A DNA stretch of 64,000 nt from Owenia fusiformis (GCA_903813345.2 CAIIXF020000006.1:6562989-6626988); one strand, 5' to 3'; shown: positions 25,501-40,500, numbered from the stretch's first letter. Numbers and translations: made by a program. Notes: generated by a model not told the origin, from the sequence alone.

Positions 25501-28500
25501 AACTACTTAAAATCAGCACTAAAATTACCGTCATTTTCAAATGAGTGGCCATTTTGAAAATCGGCTTTCGAGCAGAAATTCTACCCCGATGGGGTATATG
25601 TGTACAAAATATGAAAAAATCAGCCAATGGTATTTGAGTTATTGCCCGGACGGACGTCATTTGTCGGTGCTGCATCAGTGTCTTCGTTCGTTTTCTTCTT
25701 CTTTTGTCTTGATTTGATTGTTGTCTTGATTTGATTCTTCAGGGTCCACAGGCTTGAGACTGCACGTAGGTGGGTTAAACGTTTTGATCCGGCCGGAAAA
25801 CTCTCCCCTTCCCCTTTCTGATGTTCTTACGTTGTCTTCTGTCACTTCCTTCCTCTTACTTGTGATCGGTCTTCTAACTTCTCATAGTTTACCCTCTTTG
25901 TATTGCGGAGAATATACTGTTTCATATTCATTTGTTGATGTTGTCTTCCCTCACTAATTTTCCAGTGCTTCATGATGATACTTTCCTGCATATTGTATTT
26001 AATAAATATCCATTATTTCTTGTTATAGCGGACGGACGGACATACAGACAGACAGATGTACGGACAGAGACGTTCTTTATATCCCTCCAAACTTCATTCC
26101 TTGGGATAAAAATAATGCCCCATCCATCACATTGAGCTACTAGTTCAAGGCTCTTTCACTTGTTTCAATATGAGCTATAGTACACGTAGCAGGAAAGCTT
26201 GATGTGACAGATGACACCTACTTAATTTGATAATCCTCATCTTCATCAATTTTGATTGGATGTTCAAAATTAATGTCATCTTCACCAGCAATGAGGAAGT
26301 AAAATTTCTTTGTTCTGTGGAGTATAAAATGGCCAACATGATGTGTTCCTCCAGCACTCAATTTCCTCTGAGCTTTTGAGTGTTACAACATACAAGCTGT
26401 GGGTACTTTAGCTATCCATAATGGTGACACTAAGGATTCTTTTAGGTAAGTCTACAGACATGTTCATTTGCATTTAGTAAGTTTTTTTTTACAAAGTTTA
26501 GGAAAGATTATTCAATTCTTTTGAACATTCTTCCCATTATGTAACTTCACCCAACAATGGTTTCCGTATTGTTGTCTCATGCAGCCTTATACAATGATTG
26601 CAGGATCCAGATCCATATTCAAGTGAGATATTTACTGAAAGCTTTTTCTAATCTTCAGTTTTTTCTATCAACCTCTCAAATCAGGGGAGGGGGAGAAATA
26701 AAAGGTAAACCTGACATCAGAAAAAGCAAACCTGATTCAGATTGCCCATACTGACAATTAAGAAAGTCTAACAGATCAGTCACATTTGCACCATCTGATA
26801 AGTTCATGTAATCTGATAGCTTTCTGACCAGCCATGTTCTGGAGACTTTTTTCAATGTCTAGGATTTGAAGCGAGTATAATCAAATTAGATACAGGCACT
26901 GTATGGTGCCAGCAAATAATTTGTTGGTTTAAATCCAACATTCATTTGAAGATGACTGTAGGAAGACCATAAGACTATCACAAGGCTATCTGATGATGAC
27001 TGGGCTGTCCTATGATAGCCCAAAGGCATTCATTAATTGTCCTACATATCTATCTCCATGTGTTAATATTAATTGAACATATTGATAGTAATTGTACATT
27101 ATCACTAGGCCTCTCAGAATACAAGTTTTTGTACTGATAGAGCTACCCAGAATATATGTAGTTTTCAAATCAAATCAATCAAAATCAACCAATAGTGGCA
27201 AATAATCTTCCAGTGACAGAAAAGTTTCTAGGCTTGCCTACCCAGTTATGCCAAAAATGGTCAGGTGCTAGTTCTCAAAGTGGAGCAAATGTGACTGAAG
27301 TTTAAACATATTGAAATGCATTTACTTGTGAGATTCACTGATTCAAAAAGCAAAGTGAATAACTCTGCAATTTGAGATTGTTAAATTGTTTAGAAGAACT
27401 TAGAAGATGAATGTCATTATCAATTAAAGTAAGAAATAGGTGCCCAGCTACTTCTAAAAGTAACCGGCTTTTAAAAATTAAGGCTGAACTATTAAATGAC
27501 CTAGTTGACCACATCTAAAAAAGTAGTCCAAGAATTTGATAAATAAGGAAGTATGTGTACTGTTGTTTGATCAAAGCTGACTTATGAAACAAAAAATGCC
27601 CGTGTGTTGTTGAAACTTCTAGTTTTCTAAAATGATTTGTTGAATATGTGTCTATTTCCATTCTATATGGTCCGAGTTATGCCCAAAACATGCTAACCCT
27701 CTTTTCTAAAAGAGCAACCATCTTGAACCATTTGACAAAACCAAATTCTGTGTGGTCTAATATCAAAATGTTTTGCTTTTTCAGGTATTCTTGTCCTATT
27801 TGTAATTCAGGCGGATTTACTTAAGGCTGAGTCAGATGATGTAGAAATTAATCGAGAGATACGTAGAGGTAGACTTAGCCCTGTAGGTCCTGTAGGAGGA
27901 ATTCCTTCTGAAGCAAAACTAAAAGCAGATGCAGCTCGTGTCCAACCTGATTTGAAAGCAAAATGTAAGATTTCAATCTTATTCGAATAAATGATGTACA
28001 GGTATGTATTAGTATAGGATATCTTATGATTTTGAGGGATATCATTTTTATCCACGAGTTGATTTCAATATCTGGACGAGTGAGTGTAGCGAATGAGTGC
28101 AGATATTGATATTGACCTCAAACATGGGATAATAAAACAAATATTTCACTCTATTTTCGGTGATATTTCACAAGCACTTTCACAAGGTGATATTCCACTT
28201 GCCCTTCGGGCTTCGTGGAATATCACTTGTGAAAGATGTACAGGTATTCACCTCAATAGAGTGAAATATTTGTTCAATATTCAATAGTAATAGTCTATAA
28301 GTAATAATATCCCTTTTTTGAAGTTACATGTATTAGTAACTTGATTACTTTAGTGATGTTTATTAACATTCTAAGTGTTTTACTCTGAAAAATAATATTT
28401 CAATATCATTGTGTATATTTATGAAATCAACTAGTGACATTTCTAAGTGATATTACAAAGATTCATTCATTACTCACATGTTGCTGTCAAGGGATCACTT

Positions 28501-31500
28501 TAAAATATATATCAGTCTATGTATTTTCTTGATTATGTAAATACCTCTGATATGAGCCCAAAATCTCTGTAAATGGAACATCTCAGAAATAGAATGCTTT
28601 TAGCAGATCCAAGGCTGTTTCACTGAATGTACACAATGTCTATCCTGTACATCAAATCATTTCAGCTGTCTCTGCATTTGTTACCTTCTGGCACTGGCGC
28701 TGTTGGGCCTGCTGGGGTGGATGGTGGCCAAATCACAAGAGGTAACCAAATATTTATAATGCTAAATTTCTTTAAAAATACTTATAAGTTCTGAGCTAAT
28801 ATAAGGTCTAGTTTTTTTACAACTGACATTTTAGTCTATCACTACTTCAAAATGGTAATTTAGTAGCCAAATTGTTATACAAAAGTGTATTCTATTTATT
28901 AGTAGTCACATATAAAATTTCAACAAAATTACATTTTGAAATGATGGAACTAATAAATATAAACTTTTCATTCCATCAAATGAAGTTTGGAGGGAATTAT
29001 GGTCAGCTTTTATGTTAATCTGTCTCACTGTCTTATTAAGATGCTGGGGCTGCTGGAGAACAACTGTTTCATGGCTGCCTTGGAGATGCAACCATTGGTG
29101 CTTTTATGGTAGCTTTGGTACAAGCTGGCCATTTTATCACTGTTTTGGTTGTTGGTGGTCAATCGGCAAATAAGATGCACCCCTTCTACAGATTATGAGT
29201 AATGACGACAACAAATGGACGAAGACCATGATTTCAAGAAAACATCATTCATGTCATTACATTTAAAGTAAATTGAAACAGATTGAAATATTGAATGTAA
29301 TGAAATAATTACTGCTAAATTCAAATAAATTTAAAACTTCAAGAATCAAATTGTTTGACTTATACTGATATTTGAGATTTATATTTATTCTGAATGGTTT
29401 ATTATACTGCTTGTGCAAGAGACAAACTTAAGAGAAAATACAAATTTATTCAAAGTGACAATTCCCCTAAGAAAGTTGTCATTATCTATTGCCAAGTTAT
29501 ATGTTAAGTGAATGATAATTCTCCCCCTAAAACTTGATGTGCAAATGTGCAATCCGAAAACTCATTTGATTTTTCAACTTCTTAAATGGTACACTCAGAG
29601 GAGGAGATTTCCCAACGTTCGAAGCCGCCATCAAGGTCACACGTCGTGTCAATGATCGAGCTTTTTGGAATCAACACGCTGGTTTTCTTTCATTCCTCCA
29701 ATATAACATTTTTGATAGTGGGAAAACACATATGAATATATCAAATTAGAAAAACCCTAGAAACACTTTGAAAATTAGAAAATAGCAAATTCCACCATAC
29801 AAAATACAGGGTAACACCAAATGATGTATCCCATAATTTCAAAATTGTCCAACCCAAAGATTCTCATCAAACAAATTCAAAAGTTTAAAACATTTTCAGA
29901 GTTAAAACTGAATGTGAAACTCATTTTAAAACAAATGGTGGATTATTGCGTGAGATCAAATTCAAAAAGAAAGTTATCATTTGCAAAACTGGTATCGATA
30001 TACATGTACATGTAGGACCTTTTCACATTTTACAATGGTATGATGTAAATTACTTTTTTAATCTTAGTTATTGCTGTGACCCTTAAAATAAATCAAAATC
30101 ATAAATCTGCAAAAATCTTCATATATAAAGTCAAATTTCACAAGAATAAATATGCAAAGCAGATTGATCAGATTCTGAAATGACCTCATGATCAATTCAT
30201 TCAATATGGTCAAAAACATTGGACTTAGCAATGACAACTGCATACGCTTCATGAAAGGTTTAAATTGTTTTATTCCATTCATGCCAAAGTGTCCCTCACA
30301 GATAATGCTGTTATTTTGTAATGGTTATTTCTCAGCAAAATGTATCAAGAGTAATATCTGCCTCTTGAATTACTCCATAATGAAGTGTTGTTCATGCCAG
30401 ATGATATTGTTCCTTGATAGATCACCCTGTTGGACTCTACTTGAGACAGAAACTAATTTATTTACAGGTAATACCTCATTGATAAAATATAATTGCATTA
30501 AAGTAATGCTCTTCCTTAACATAAAACTCCTAGTTCAAGGCTCTTTCACTTGTTTTCAATATGAGCTGTTGCTGCAAAGCCTGATGTGACAGATGACACA
30601 TACACAATTTGATAATCCTCATTTTCATCAATTTTGATTGGATGTTCAAAATTACTGTCATCCTCAACAGAAATGAGGAAGTAAAATTTCTTTGTTCTGT
30701 GGAGTATAAAATGGCCAACATGATGTGTTCTACCAGCACTCGATTTGCCTCTGAGCTTTTGAGTGTTACAACATACAAGCTGTGGGTACTTTAGCTATTC
30801 ACAATGATGACACTAAGGATTCTTTTAGGTAAGTCTACAGTTCGTATTGTACATTAATTGGTTTCATAAAACATAGGAAAGAAAAATAATTCTATTACAC
30901 GTAGGTATATAATGCGCTCATTAAAAAAGTAAATCACCAATTCTAAAACCATTGTTCCATTGCTCTAAAGTTTAAGCAGTTGTTAATATGAGTTTGTGAT
31001 GTAATACAGGTAAACTCTGCTATGCCTAGTGCAATTTTGTAAAAATTATGAAATAATTTATATTTTTTTCTGTGAGGTTTGAAAAGTACTGTAGGTATAG
31101 TGATCAATATAGTATAGTGATTCGTTTTCATAGAGTGTAAATGTAATTAGTTTATTTCAAAATATTTTCAAAATGATCAACAGAAATCATGAAATCATTG
31201 TGTGAGTTACAATTCAAAATTCATGGCCCTGGTCCTGGATTGTGATATTGGTTTTTGATTGGAGAGTGGAAGGGTGGTGTTAGACATTGTTTATTTTTCT
31301 TATGATAGGTTTATACTTACAGTTTGCTTTTCTTGCTAGGTTTCTTTACAGTTTTTGGTCCTTTCCCATTGGCATTTATGCTTAGATATTTGAGAAAACT
31401 GAAAATCTAGGAAGTTGAAACACACACTTATGAGCAAGGATTTGCTTCTGAGCATTGTTAATAGGAACTGCCAGTAAATAAATAAATTTATGCTTAGATA

Positions 31501-34500
31501 TTTGAGAAAACAGAAAATCTAGGAAGTTGAAACACACACTTATGAGCAAGGATTTGCTTCTGAGCATTGTTAATAGGAACTGCCAGTAAACCGCTATCAA
31601 AATCGATTCGCTTATAGACATCGATGTTTAGTATGAATTTCACCCAAACTTCGCACATATATAGATATACTCATGATCTAGTCAAATCGGCATACCTGGT
31701 TAATATCCGACCCATGGTTTTCATAAAAGAAACTACAATATTTTTAGCTCAAAACTGCCACGTGTCCGCCATTTCGTGATTCCATCATGCCTAATATCAT
31801 TTCTATATGACGTCACACCAATAAGACGAAATACGTGACAACAGTATCCATAAACAAAATTCCTGAATTCTGATCGCAAAAGGTCAATTCAAGTTAAAGA
31901 GTTGGGATGCCTCTATTTTGAATGTTTCATGGTGTCGAACTTATTGACTTTTAGCCATTTATAAGGGGAACAGACAAATATGCTTTGTAGTGTGTAAATT
32001 ATAGAACTTAGTACCTGTTAATTAATTTTATGGAAACATTGGTAATAAATGAATAAATTATGATAATAAGTATGACACTGAAATGAAACGAAAATATGTT
32101 TGTACTTTATTGCAAAAATGTTATTCGTAAAAATCAAGAGCTCCATCACTCACCTTTCTTTCTTAACATCAATTTAAATGTATATTATCTTGCACTTACA
32201 AACAAATTGTGATTTGGCTTTGCCGCAGAAAAACCACAGAATTTGGAATTTCCAAATTTTTGCAGAATTTGATTTTTTGCATGGAATTTTGTGGAACTTG
32301 ATTTTTTCAGTCAACTATCTCATCTCATATTTGTCACTCACCTTAAGACGGTCATTTGAAATCAGAAACTGGTGGTTTGAGGATTTCCAAGGTGAAATGT
32401 TAAATCTTATAAAAATGTACATTACATAACAATAAGATAGTTCAGTATGATAATTAGAAAACGTTCACTATGTAATCTTCATATTACATTGCAAAAATAG
32501 AACTGCTTGGTAAAACTGCAAAACCTGGGAAGTTGAAACACACAGTACTACTTCTCAACATCAATGACAATTTAATGTTTTCTTGAAGTCTTTTCACTGT
32601 ATTCTGGCAACTAAACTCTCACGTTTGACACTTCAAACAACTGGTATTTGGGATACTTGGCATTTCTTTCCTTATATCTAGTTGGATTTTTAGTATGAGT
32701 TGTACTTTTAGTTTGACTGAGATACAAGGGATGTGCCAGAAGTAATGCAGTGCACTATGTCATTATGTTTCAGGTCTTCTCGTTCTTTGTGTGATAACAC
32801 AGCAAGGACTGTTGAAAGCTGAGCCTGCTAAAGAAGTAGAAATTGACAGAGAGATAAGGGGCAAACCATGTTGTCAATGTCCTCCTGATGATAATCCCAA
32901 AAAAATGTCTGAGGCAAGGGTAAAGGCATCATCATCTGCATCCGCAGTTGAAAGAACAGCAAGTAAGATTAAGAGATTTGAATAAGTAACATCTCATTTA
33001 AAAAAATTCAGTATTTGAACAAGGATGTCTATCATATATAGATAGATGTCCTTGATTTGAAGTTACATTGCTTACTTATATAGTGCTGTTTTTACTTCTA
33101 AAATGTTATCATCTCCAGACTTACAACTTATGTGCACATAAAATACTTCAGGCTCAGTTAGTGCACAAAGTCGTTACATCTGGCGCTGCTATTGGTGTTA
33201 TTCTGGATATTGGCCCTATCACAGAAGGGAAGTATCAACTATTTATTAATTTTTGGTGCAGTATGTTTTTTTGTATTTTGAATTAATTTCGAAATTCTAA
33301 TTTGTCAGAGATTAGTTTTTGAGTACATGGATGCTTACTGGATATTCTTTAAAACAATTGCATATATGACTGATTTTATGTCTGGCAAGATAAACTCTAC
33401 TGAAATTATGATACAATTAATTGAAATATATGAAATCCATATTTTGTTAGAATTGGCACAGTATTCAAATATTTGAAACTAGAAGTAAGCAACTCCATAA
33501 AAATAGCAATTCCCAACGAACACTACAGTATACTCATGAATCTGTATAAACCAGAACAACGGCAACGCCAAAGCGTAGCGAATCCCATCAAACAGAAATG
33601 GCTGGCATTTTTACAAACGAAATATAGCAAATATCATAAAATAGCACACATAAGAAAGGCCACCATTTTCAAAATGGTTGCTCACTAGCCAAGTTGTCAT
33701 CAGAAGTAATATGCTTTTTTTCTAGCATTCACAACCAAATATGAACAAAATCGCTTCACTACTTTTCGAGTTATAGTAAAATACTTTAAAATGGTGGCCA
33801 TTTTTCAAAATGGCCGCCTTCTACCAAAAGTGTCATTAGACAGTGTGCCATGCTTATAGTATTCACATACCAAATATGAACAAAATCGCTCCACTACTTT
33901 TCAAGTTACAGCAAAAATTGTAAAATAACAAGTAAAGGCCGAGTAAAATACGTTTAAATGGCGGCCATTTTTCAAAATGGTCACCTTCTACCAAAAGTGT
34001 CATTAGACAGTGTACCATGCTTATAATATTCACATACCAAATATGAACAAAATCGCTCCACCACTTTTCAAGTTATAGTAAAATACGTTAAAATGGCAGC
34101 CATTTTTCAAAATGGCCGCCTTCTACCAAAAGTGTTATTAGACAGTGTGCCATGCTTATAGTATTCACAAACCAAATATGAACAAAATCGCTCCACTACT
34201 TTTTGAGTTATAGTAAAATATGTTAAAATGGCAGCCATTTTTCAAAATGGTGGCCATTTTTCAAAATGGCCGCCTCCTACCAAAAGTTTCATTAGACAGT
34301 GAGCCATGCTTATAGTATTCACACACCAAATATGAACAAAATCGCTCCACTACTTCTTGCGTTACAGCAAAAATCGTAAAATAACGAGTAAAGGCCGCCA
34401 TTTTTCAAGATGGCTGCCATGTGCTTCTTTAATATCTACATTTCTAGCTTTATCAATGTCCTATATAATTTTTTTACATTTAAAACATATTGCTATTACA

Positions 34501-37500
34501 GTTTTACATATTGCACCTAAATTACAGTAAAATCGGCACTAAAATGGCCGCCATTTTTGAATGAGCGGCCATTTTGAAAATCGGCTTTCGAGCAGAACTT
34601 CTACCCCCATAGGGTATATGTGTACAAAATATGAACAAAATCGGGCTAACGGTATTTGAATTATTGCCCGGACGGACGGACAGACGGACGGACGGACGGA
34701 CGGACGGACGGACGTACAGACGTACGTACGGACGGACGGACGGACGGACGGACGGAGGCGTTCCCTATATCCCTCCAAACTTCGTTCGATGGGATAATTA
34801 TGCATGTCACAATGTAATATTTACCATCTACTCTACCCTTGATTAAATTATTGGCAGATATTATAGTCATACATTAGAGATATATCAGAATTTCCAATTT
34901 AAGCTTTTGGGTGAACACTGAGGAGTTTCAAAGGCACAAATCATAAAGACAATACTTCGTTCGTTGGGATAATTAAAAGTCAGACTTTTTTCAGAAAACT
35001 CTGAGCCATAGCTTTAAATCACAGCAAATAATATGTAAGTAATGAAAACTGTTGACTTTGCTATTTTAGGTGTTATTTCTGCTACAAGACCACATATCGC
35101 TATCCAACCTATCCATGGCTGCATTGGACATGCAGTTGGTGGTGTTGGTGGAATTCTGTTACAGGAGGCTGGCCATGGTGGCATTGTTGGAACTGCTGGT
35201 GGCATTAATATTTTTGAGGATCAGAGGATGATGATGACGACAAATGGACAAATACCATGATTTAAGGAATCTTCATTACATTTAAAGTAAATTGAAATAG
35301 ATTGAAATATTGAATGTAATGAAATCAAAATGATTGTTACATTAGAATAAATTCAAAACTAAAATGTAGCAAATTATATCACTTGTACTGTTATTTGGGA
35401 ATTACATATATTTTGATTTGAATGGTTTATTAACATCCAAATTGCAAAATAAACTACATGGACTGTGTCTTGTCAAACTTGCTCCGGTCTGGAGCCCTGT
35501 TTGCCTGTCATCCCCAAGCCCCCATCATTCTTCCTATATAATGCCCTCTGGCCATTGAGGGATGCTATTGTGGAACTGTAATTTAAAGCGAGCGTATCAA
35601 TGAAATAAGTAAATATATAATCCAAAATCAATTAAAGATTGGTGGAGCTAGACAGTTCAGTTTAACAAATACATAAATCTTTTCAGAGGTCCTTTAAGTA
35701 GGCCACACTAGGGAATGACAATTACAGAAGAAAATGTCTCATATGAATGCCACTTGGATTGGTCAAAAATGTTCAGATTTGTATGTGCTCACATTTTAAG
35801 TTTTTTTTACATAGAAGCCTACATGTATGACCAATTAAAAATGGGACCGGAAAAAGAAATTGTTTTCACACTTTAGCATTTATGGTTTCTATTTATCAAG
35901 TCTGTTAATGGAGTGAACTGATTTTGCCTGATTCAAGGTATACACCTGTAATGGAGTATGAGATTTGGAGATTGAACCTTTCTAATCATGGAACATTAAT
36001 ATGTTTGAAAGATGAAGATATTTTTCAAAAAGCTCTGTTACATTTTTTTCAAATGACATACTCAGTTATAGTTTTCATGAACTGGCAGTTTTATAATCAC
36101 AATCCTGAAAAGTCATAGATGTTAAACAATTTACGACAAAAATACATATTCTCAATAGCATGTATAAATTACTGTTTCAATCTTCAAATTCTCAGTCATA
36201 AATGTTTGGTCAGATGCTGAAACCTCCGAAAATTCAAAGTATTGTTGAAAGGTTATCTACATGTCTAACTGTTTGTTCAAATACAGCTTTCCAATGGTGT
36301 CATTGTAATAACTTGAATGAACTATCCATGAACAGCATATCATTACATTATACTTTGAAATAAAAAAAGATGAGCATTTGCTGTGAAAAAATACAATGGG
36401 GATACAAGGGATGATATGTGTACAAATTATATAGAAATTACAAGGATAGCATTAAAGGAACCATGAACAAAAGGATCACTAGAAGAGATATAGATAGCAA
36501 GTTGCTACTACAGTCTCATTTGTATTGGCTAGCGTGCCCTCAGGAAGGGACATAAATTGACCTTACTGACATTTCAATAATGTATCACTGGTGTGGTGTG
36601 AATCGAATAGCTAACCCCTCAACAGCTACATGTAGTAGAGGACTCCCCAAGGGGTAAGTGATAAGGCGACCTGGCCTCTAAAAATGGGACTAAATGGGAC
36701 TTTGGGGTACTTAAAAACGAACAAATGTGACAAATCAATCCTTGCAAGTGACAATTTTGCACATTTATCGGACTGACAAGTGTTTTGAGAGTGACAAAAA
36801 TAGATAATTTGTTCTGAATATAAATTGATGCTAGTTAAGATGACTTATTCTAACCAGCAATCAAACAATGGAACATAACAGACTATTTAGTGCATTAAAT
36901 ACTTTGACTGTCTAAAAAGGAATGAATCTGACAAAATATGACAAGTAAATTTTAAAACAGATCTATTGTGTCCCTAGGCATTTTCATATAAAATTTGAGC
37001 CAAATCCGTTCACTGGTATTTGAGTTATCAAAGATTACGTTTTTTTACGAAAAATGGCTGCCATTTTGAAATTCAGTGGCCATTTCGAAAATCCCATCTT
37101 GAGCGAAGCTCCTTTGTCTCTAGGCATCATCATATAAAATTTGAACCAAATCCGTTCACTGGTATTTGAGTTACCAGAGATTACGTTTTTTACGAAAAAA
37201 TGGCCGCCATTTTGAAATTCAGCGGCCATCTTGAAAATTGTAACTCGAACAGATCTACTGTGTCCCTTGGCATCATCGTATACAATTTGAACCAAATCTG
37301 TTCACTGGTATTTGAGTTATCAAAGATTAAGTTTTTTTACGAAAAATGGCCGCCATTTTGAAATCTAGCCGCCATCTTTAAAATTTTTACTCCAACATAT
37401 CTACTGTGTCTCTAGGCATCAGCATATAAAATTTGAACCAAATCCGCAAACTAGTATTTGAGTTATTAAAGATTACATTTTTTACGAAAAATGGCGGCCA

Positions 37501-40500
37501 TTTTGAATTCAGTGGCCATATTGAAAATTCCTTCTCGAGCAGAGGTCCTACACCCATAAGGCATAAGCCTATAAAATTATAAATTGATGCTAGTTAAGAT
37601 GACTTATTCTAACCAGCAATCAAACAATGGAACATAACAGACTATTTAGTGCATTAAATACTTTGACTGTCTAAAAAGGAATGAATCTGACAAAATATGA
37701 CAAGTAAATTTTAAATGTGATAAAGTAAGAATTTTGAAATCTTAAAAGTGACAAAAGCGACCCCACTACCCTCTCTTTGGGAGCCCTTAGTAGTCTTCTA
37801 GATAGTTTAGGGGAGGCATCAAACATTTAATGTCGGCTTTGTATAAAAAAACCTCCTACCTCATACCCACCTACCAACCTACGTGGAACATGATACAGTC
37901 ATTGAAGGGTTCAATCTTAAAAATTATTAAATCTCAAAATAGCTCAAATAATTAACAATTCCGGCTTTATTTTATAACTAGACAGATGACAGATCCATAA
38001 ATAAAGGCATATGGATGCATTTTAATATGTAAAAATATTGAAAATCGGAGTGAAAAACTGAAATGAAAAAATGAAAAATAAAGAAGTAAAACTTGCCCAA
38101 TATATGAAAGACAAGAATGATGGTTAGCATGATTTAATGATTTAAGTCTGTGATAAAGGGGAAGGAGCTTCATTTACCAGTTAAAACAGACTGTCCTAGT
38201 CTCTGCCTGGAGAAGAATATTACATCATTAATGCACCTAGCAATACAAATCAAAAAAATATGCTTAATATCAATCAACTTGGAAAAAATGTTGAATATGT
38301 TACCAGATTTGATCCTCAAAGTCAAACATATTGGAAGTTTGGCCAAGTTGAAGTTTTCAATCACAATAGCTTTGAGGAAAAACAGCAACTTCACGGAGTA
38401 GCAAATCCCACCGAACGGCAGTTGAGTTACCAAAGATTACGAAAATGAAAAATGGCAGCCATTCTGAAGATAAGCCGCCATCTTAAAATTTTTTTCTCGA
38501 ACAGAGCTACTGTGTTTCTAGGCATCAGCAAATAAAATTTGAACCAAATCTGTTCACTGGTATTTGACTTATCAAAGATTACGTTTTTTCTTATGAAAAA
38601 TAGCTACTATTTTGAAATTTAGCCGCCATTTTGAAAAAAATTTCTCGAACAGATCTACTGTGTCCCTAGGAATCATCACATAAAAAATGAGCCAAATTTG
38701 TTCACTGGAATTTGAGTTATCAAAGATTACGTTTTTTACGAAAAATGGCGTCCATTTTGAACATCAGCCGCCATCTTGAAAATTCTTTCTCAAACAGATC
38801 TCCTTTGTCCCTAGGAATCATCACATAAAAAATGAGCCAAATCTGTTCACTGGAATTTGAGTTATCAAAGATTACGTTTTTTACGAAAAATGGCGTCCAT
38901 TTTGAACATCAGCCACCATCTTGAAAATTCTTTCTCAAACAGATCTCCTTTGTCCCTAGGCATCATCATATAAAATTTGAGCCAAATCCGTTCACTGTTA
39001 TTTGAGTTATCAAAGATTACCTTTTTTACGAAAAATGGCCGCCATTTTGAATATCAAGCCGCCATCTTGAAAATTCTTTCTTGAACAGATCTATTGTGTC
39101 CCTAGGCATTTTCATATAAAATTTGAGCCAAATCCGTTCACTGGTATTTGAGTTATCAAAGATTACGTTTTTTTACGAAAAATGGCTGCCATTTTGAAAT
39201 TCAGTGGCCATTTCAAAAATCCCATCTTGAGCGAAGCTCCTTTGTCTCTAGGCATCATCATATAAAATTTGAACCAAATCCGTTCACTGGTATTTGAGTT
39301 ACCAGAGATTACGTTTTTTACGAAAAAATGGCCGCCATTTTGAAATTCAGCGGCCATCTTGAAAATTGTAACTCGAACAGATCTACTGTGTCCCTTGGCA
39401 TCATCGTATACAATTTGAACCAAATCTGTTCACTGGTATTTGAGTTATCAAAGATTAAGTTTTTTTACGAAAAATGGCCGCTATTTTGAAATCTAGCCGC
39501 CATCTTTAAAATTTTTACTCCAACATATCTACTGTGTCTCTAGGCATCAGCATATAAAATTTGAACCAAATCCGCAAACTAGTATTTGAGTTATTAAAGA
39601 TTACATTTTTTACGAAAAATGGCGGCCATTTTGAATTCAGTGGCCATATTGAAAATTCCTTCTCGAGCAGAGGTCCTACACCCATAAGGCATAAGCCTAT
39701 AAAATTTGAATCAAATCCGTGAAACGGTATTTGAGTTATCCCCCGGAAAAACAGACGGACGGACGGACAGACGGACGTACGAACAGACAGACGGACGGCT
39801 TTCCTGTATCCCTCTCGAACTTCGTTCGGTGGGATAATGAATTATTGAACCTATAGTTTAGGAGAAGAGGGGCCATTTATCAAACATTGGCTTATTCAAC
39901 CCATTAAGGGGAGGCATCAAAAGTTCGATGTCGGACAGAAAACTAAATAAATCTAGTTAGGGGGGAGGGGGTTCAAACCCATTTCAGTTTGCTATCCGAC
40001 AAATTTCAACATTTCAAGTTTTTGGCAATATCGACTCAGAATGCCTTGGAATGATTTAAAAATAAAGATTTTACCCGATGCTTTCTTCGTCAAGATCATT
40101 CCAATGGATTCTATTCTATCAATAGTTGTTAAAAGCCACAATTGACGATAGGAATTAGCAAAAAACTAGATTGTGTTTAGCAACAATTTTTCAAATTCTC
40201 AAACCCGAAGTTAGTGATAAACTTTTGTGGTATTTAGTTTGGGGGGGAGGGGTAGACTATATCCTATTTAGTCTGAATTATATTCAGACTATAAGGCACC
40301 TATGTTAGAATTTGGTAATTGTAAATATTTGTTTACATAGGAAGTGCTATTCAAAATGGCTGATTGGGTAAACTTAATTTGCACATTTGTAACTTCAACT
40401 AGCTTTATTTCCACTTGACAATATGCTGTGTTACTTTTTATTGCATTTAATTGTATCTTACTATTTAATTGAAATTTTGTAATGTTTATTTTATTGAAGA

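Larger units (their letters stand above)
30804..35208 (+). pseudogene. Trp/Cys-rich peptide gene 3, third splice donor lost
   Basis: Exons 30804-30828, 32774-32962, 33152-33227, 35070-35208; all frames fit (142 codons). Parts: MMTLRILLG signal start, KEVEIDREIRG pro-region core, a small extra Cys cluster (CCQC) absent from genes 1 and 2, exon 3 with IWRCYWCYSGYWPYHR, exon 4 with CYFCYKTTYRYP and an end WHCWNCWWH that lacks the usual S-x-GK tail. The donor after exon 3 should be GT at 33228-33229 but reads GG ('agaag' then 'ggaagtat'; paralogues have GTAAG or GTAAC). Retaining the intron gives a stop ten codons past WPYHR, with no exon-4 domain. The next GT, 4 bp on, shifts the frame. So it is probably broken, or makes only a short product. 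Promoter and exon 4 remain intact, so loss looks recent. Intron 3 carries pearl-like elements. Confidence 0.65.

Noticed and set aside
30188-30589. 133-codon open frame upstream of gene 3
   Set aside because: It lies in the duplicated promoter flank, and the paralogous flanks show no comparable frame.
34539-34870. Open frames with Ser-Val-Arg-Pro or Asp-Gly-Arg-Thr repeats
   Set aside because: They are translations of the GACG microsatellite inside a pearl-like element.
35042-35260. Gly/His/Ile-rich frame over exon 4 of gene 3
   Set aside because: Does not keep the exon phase of the family; the Trp/Cys frame is conserved in all copies and ends in a stop at the homologous place.
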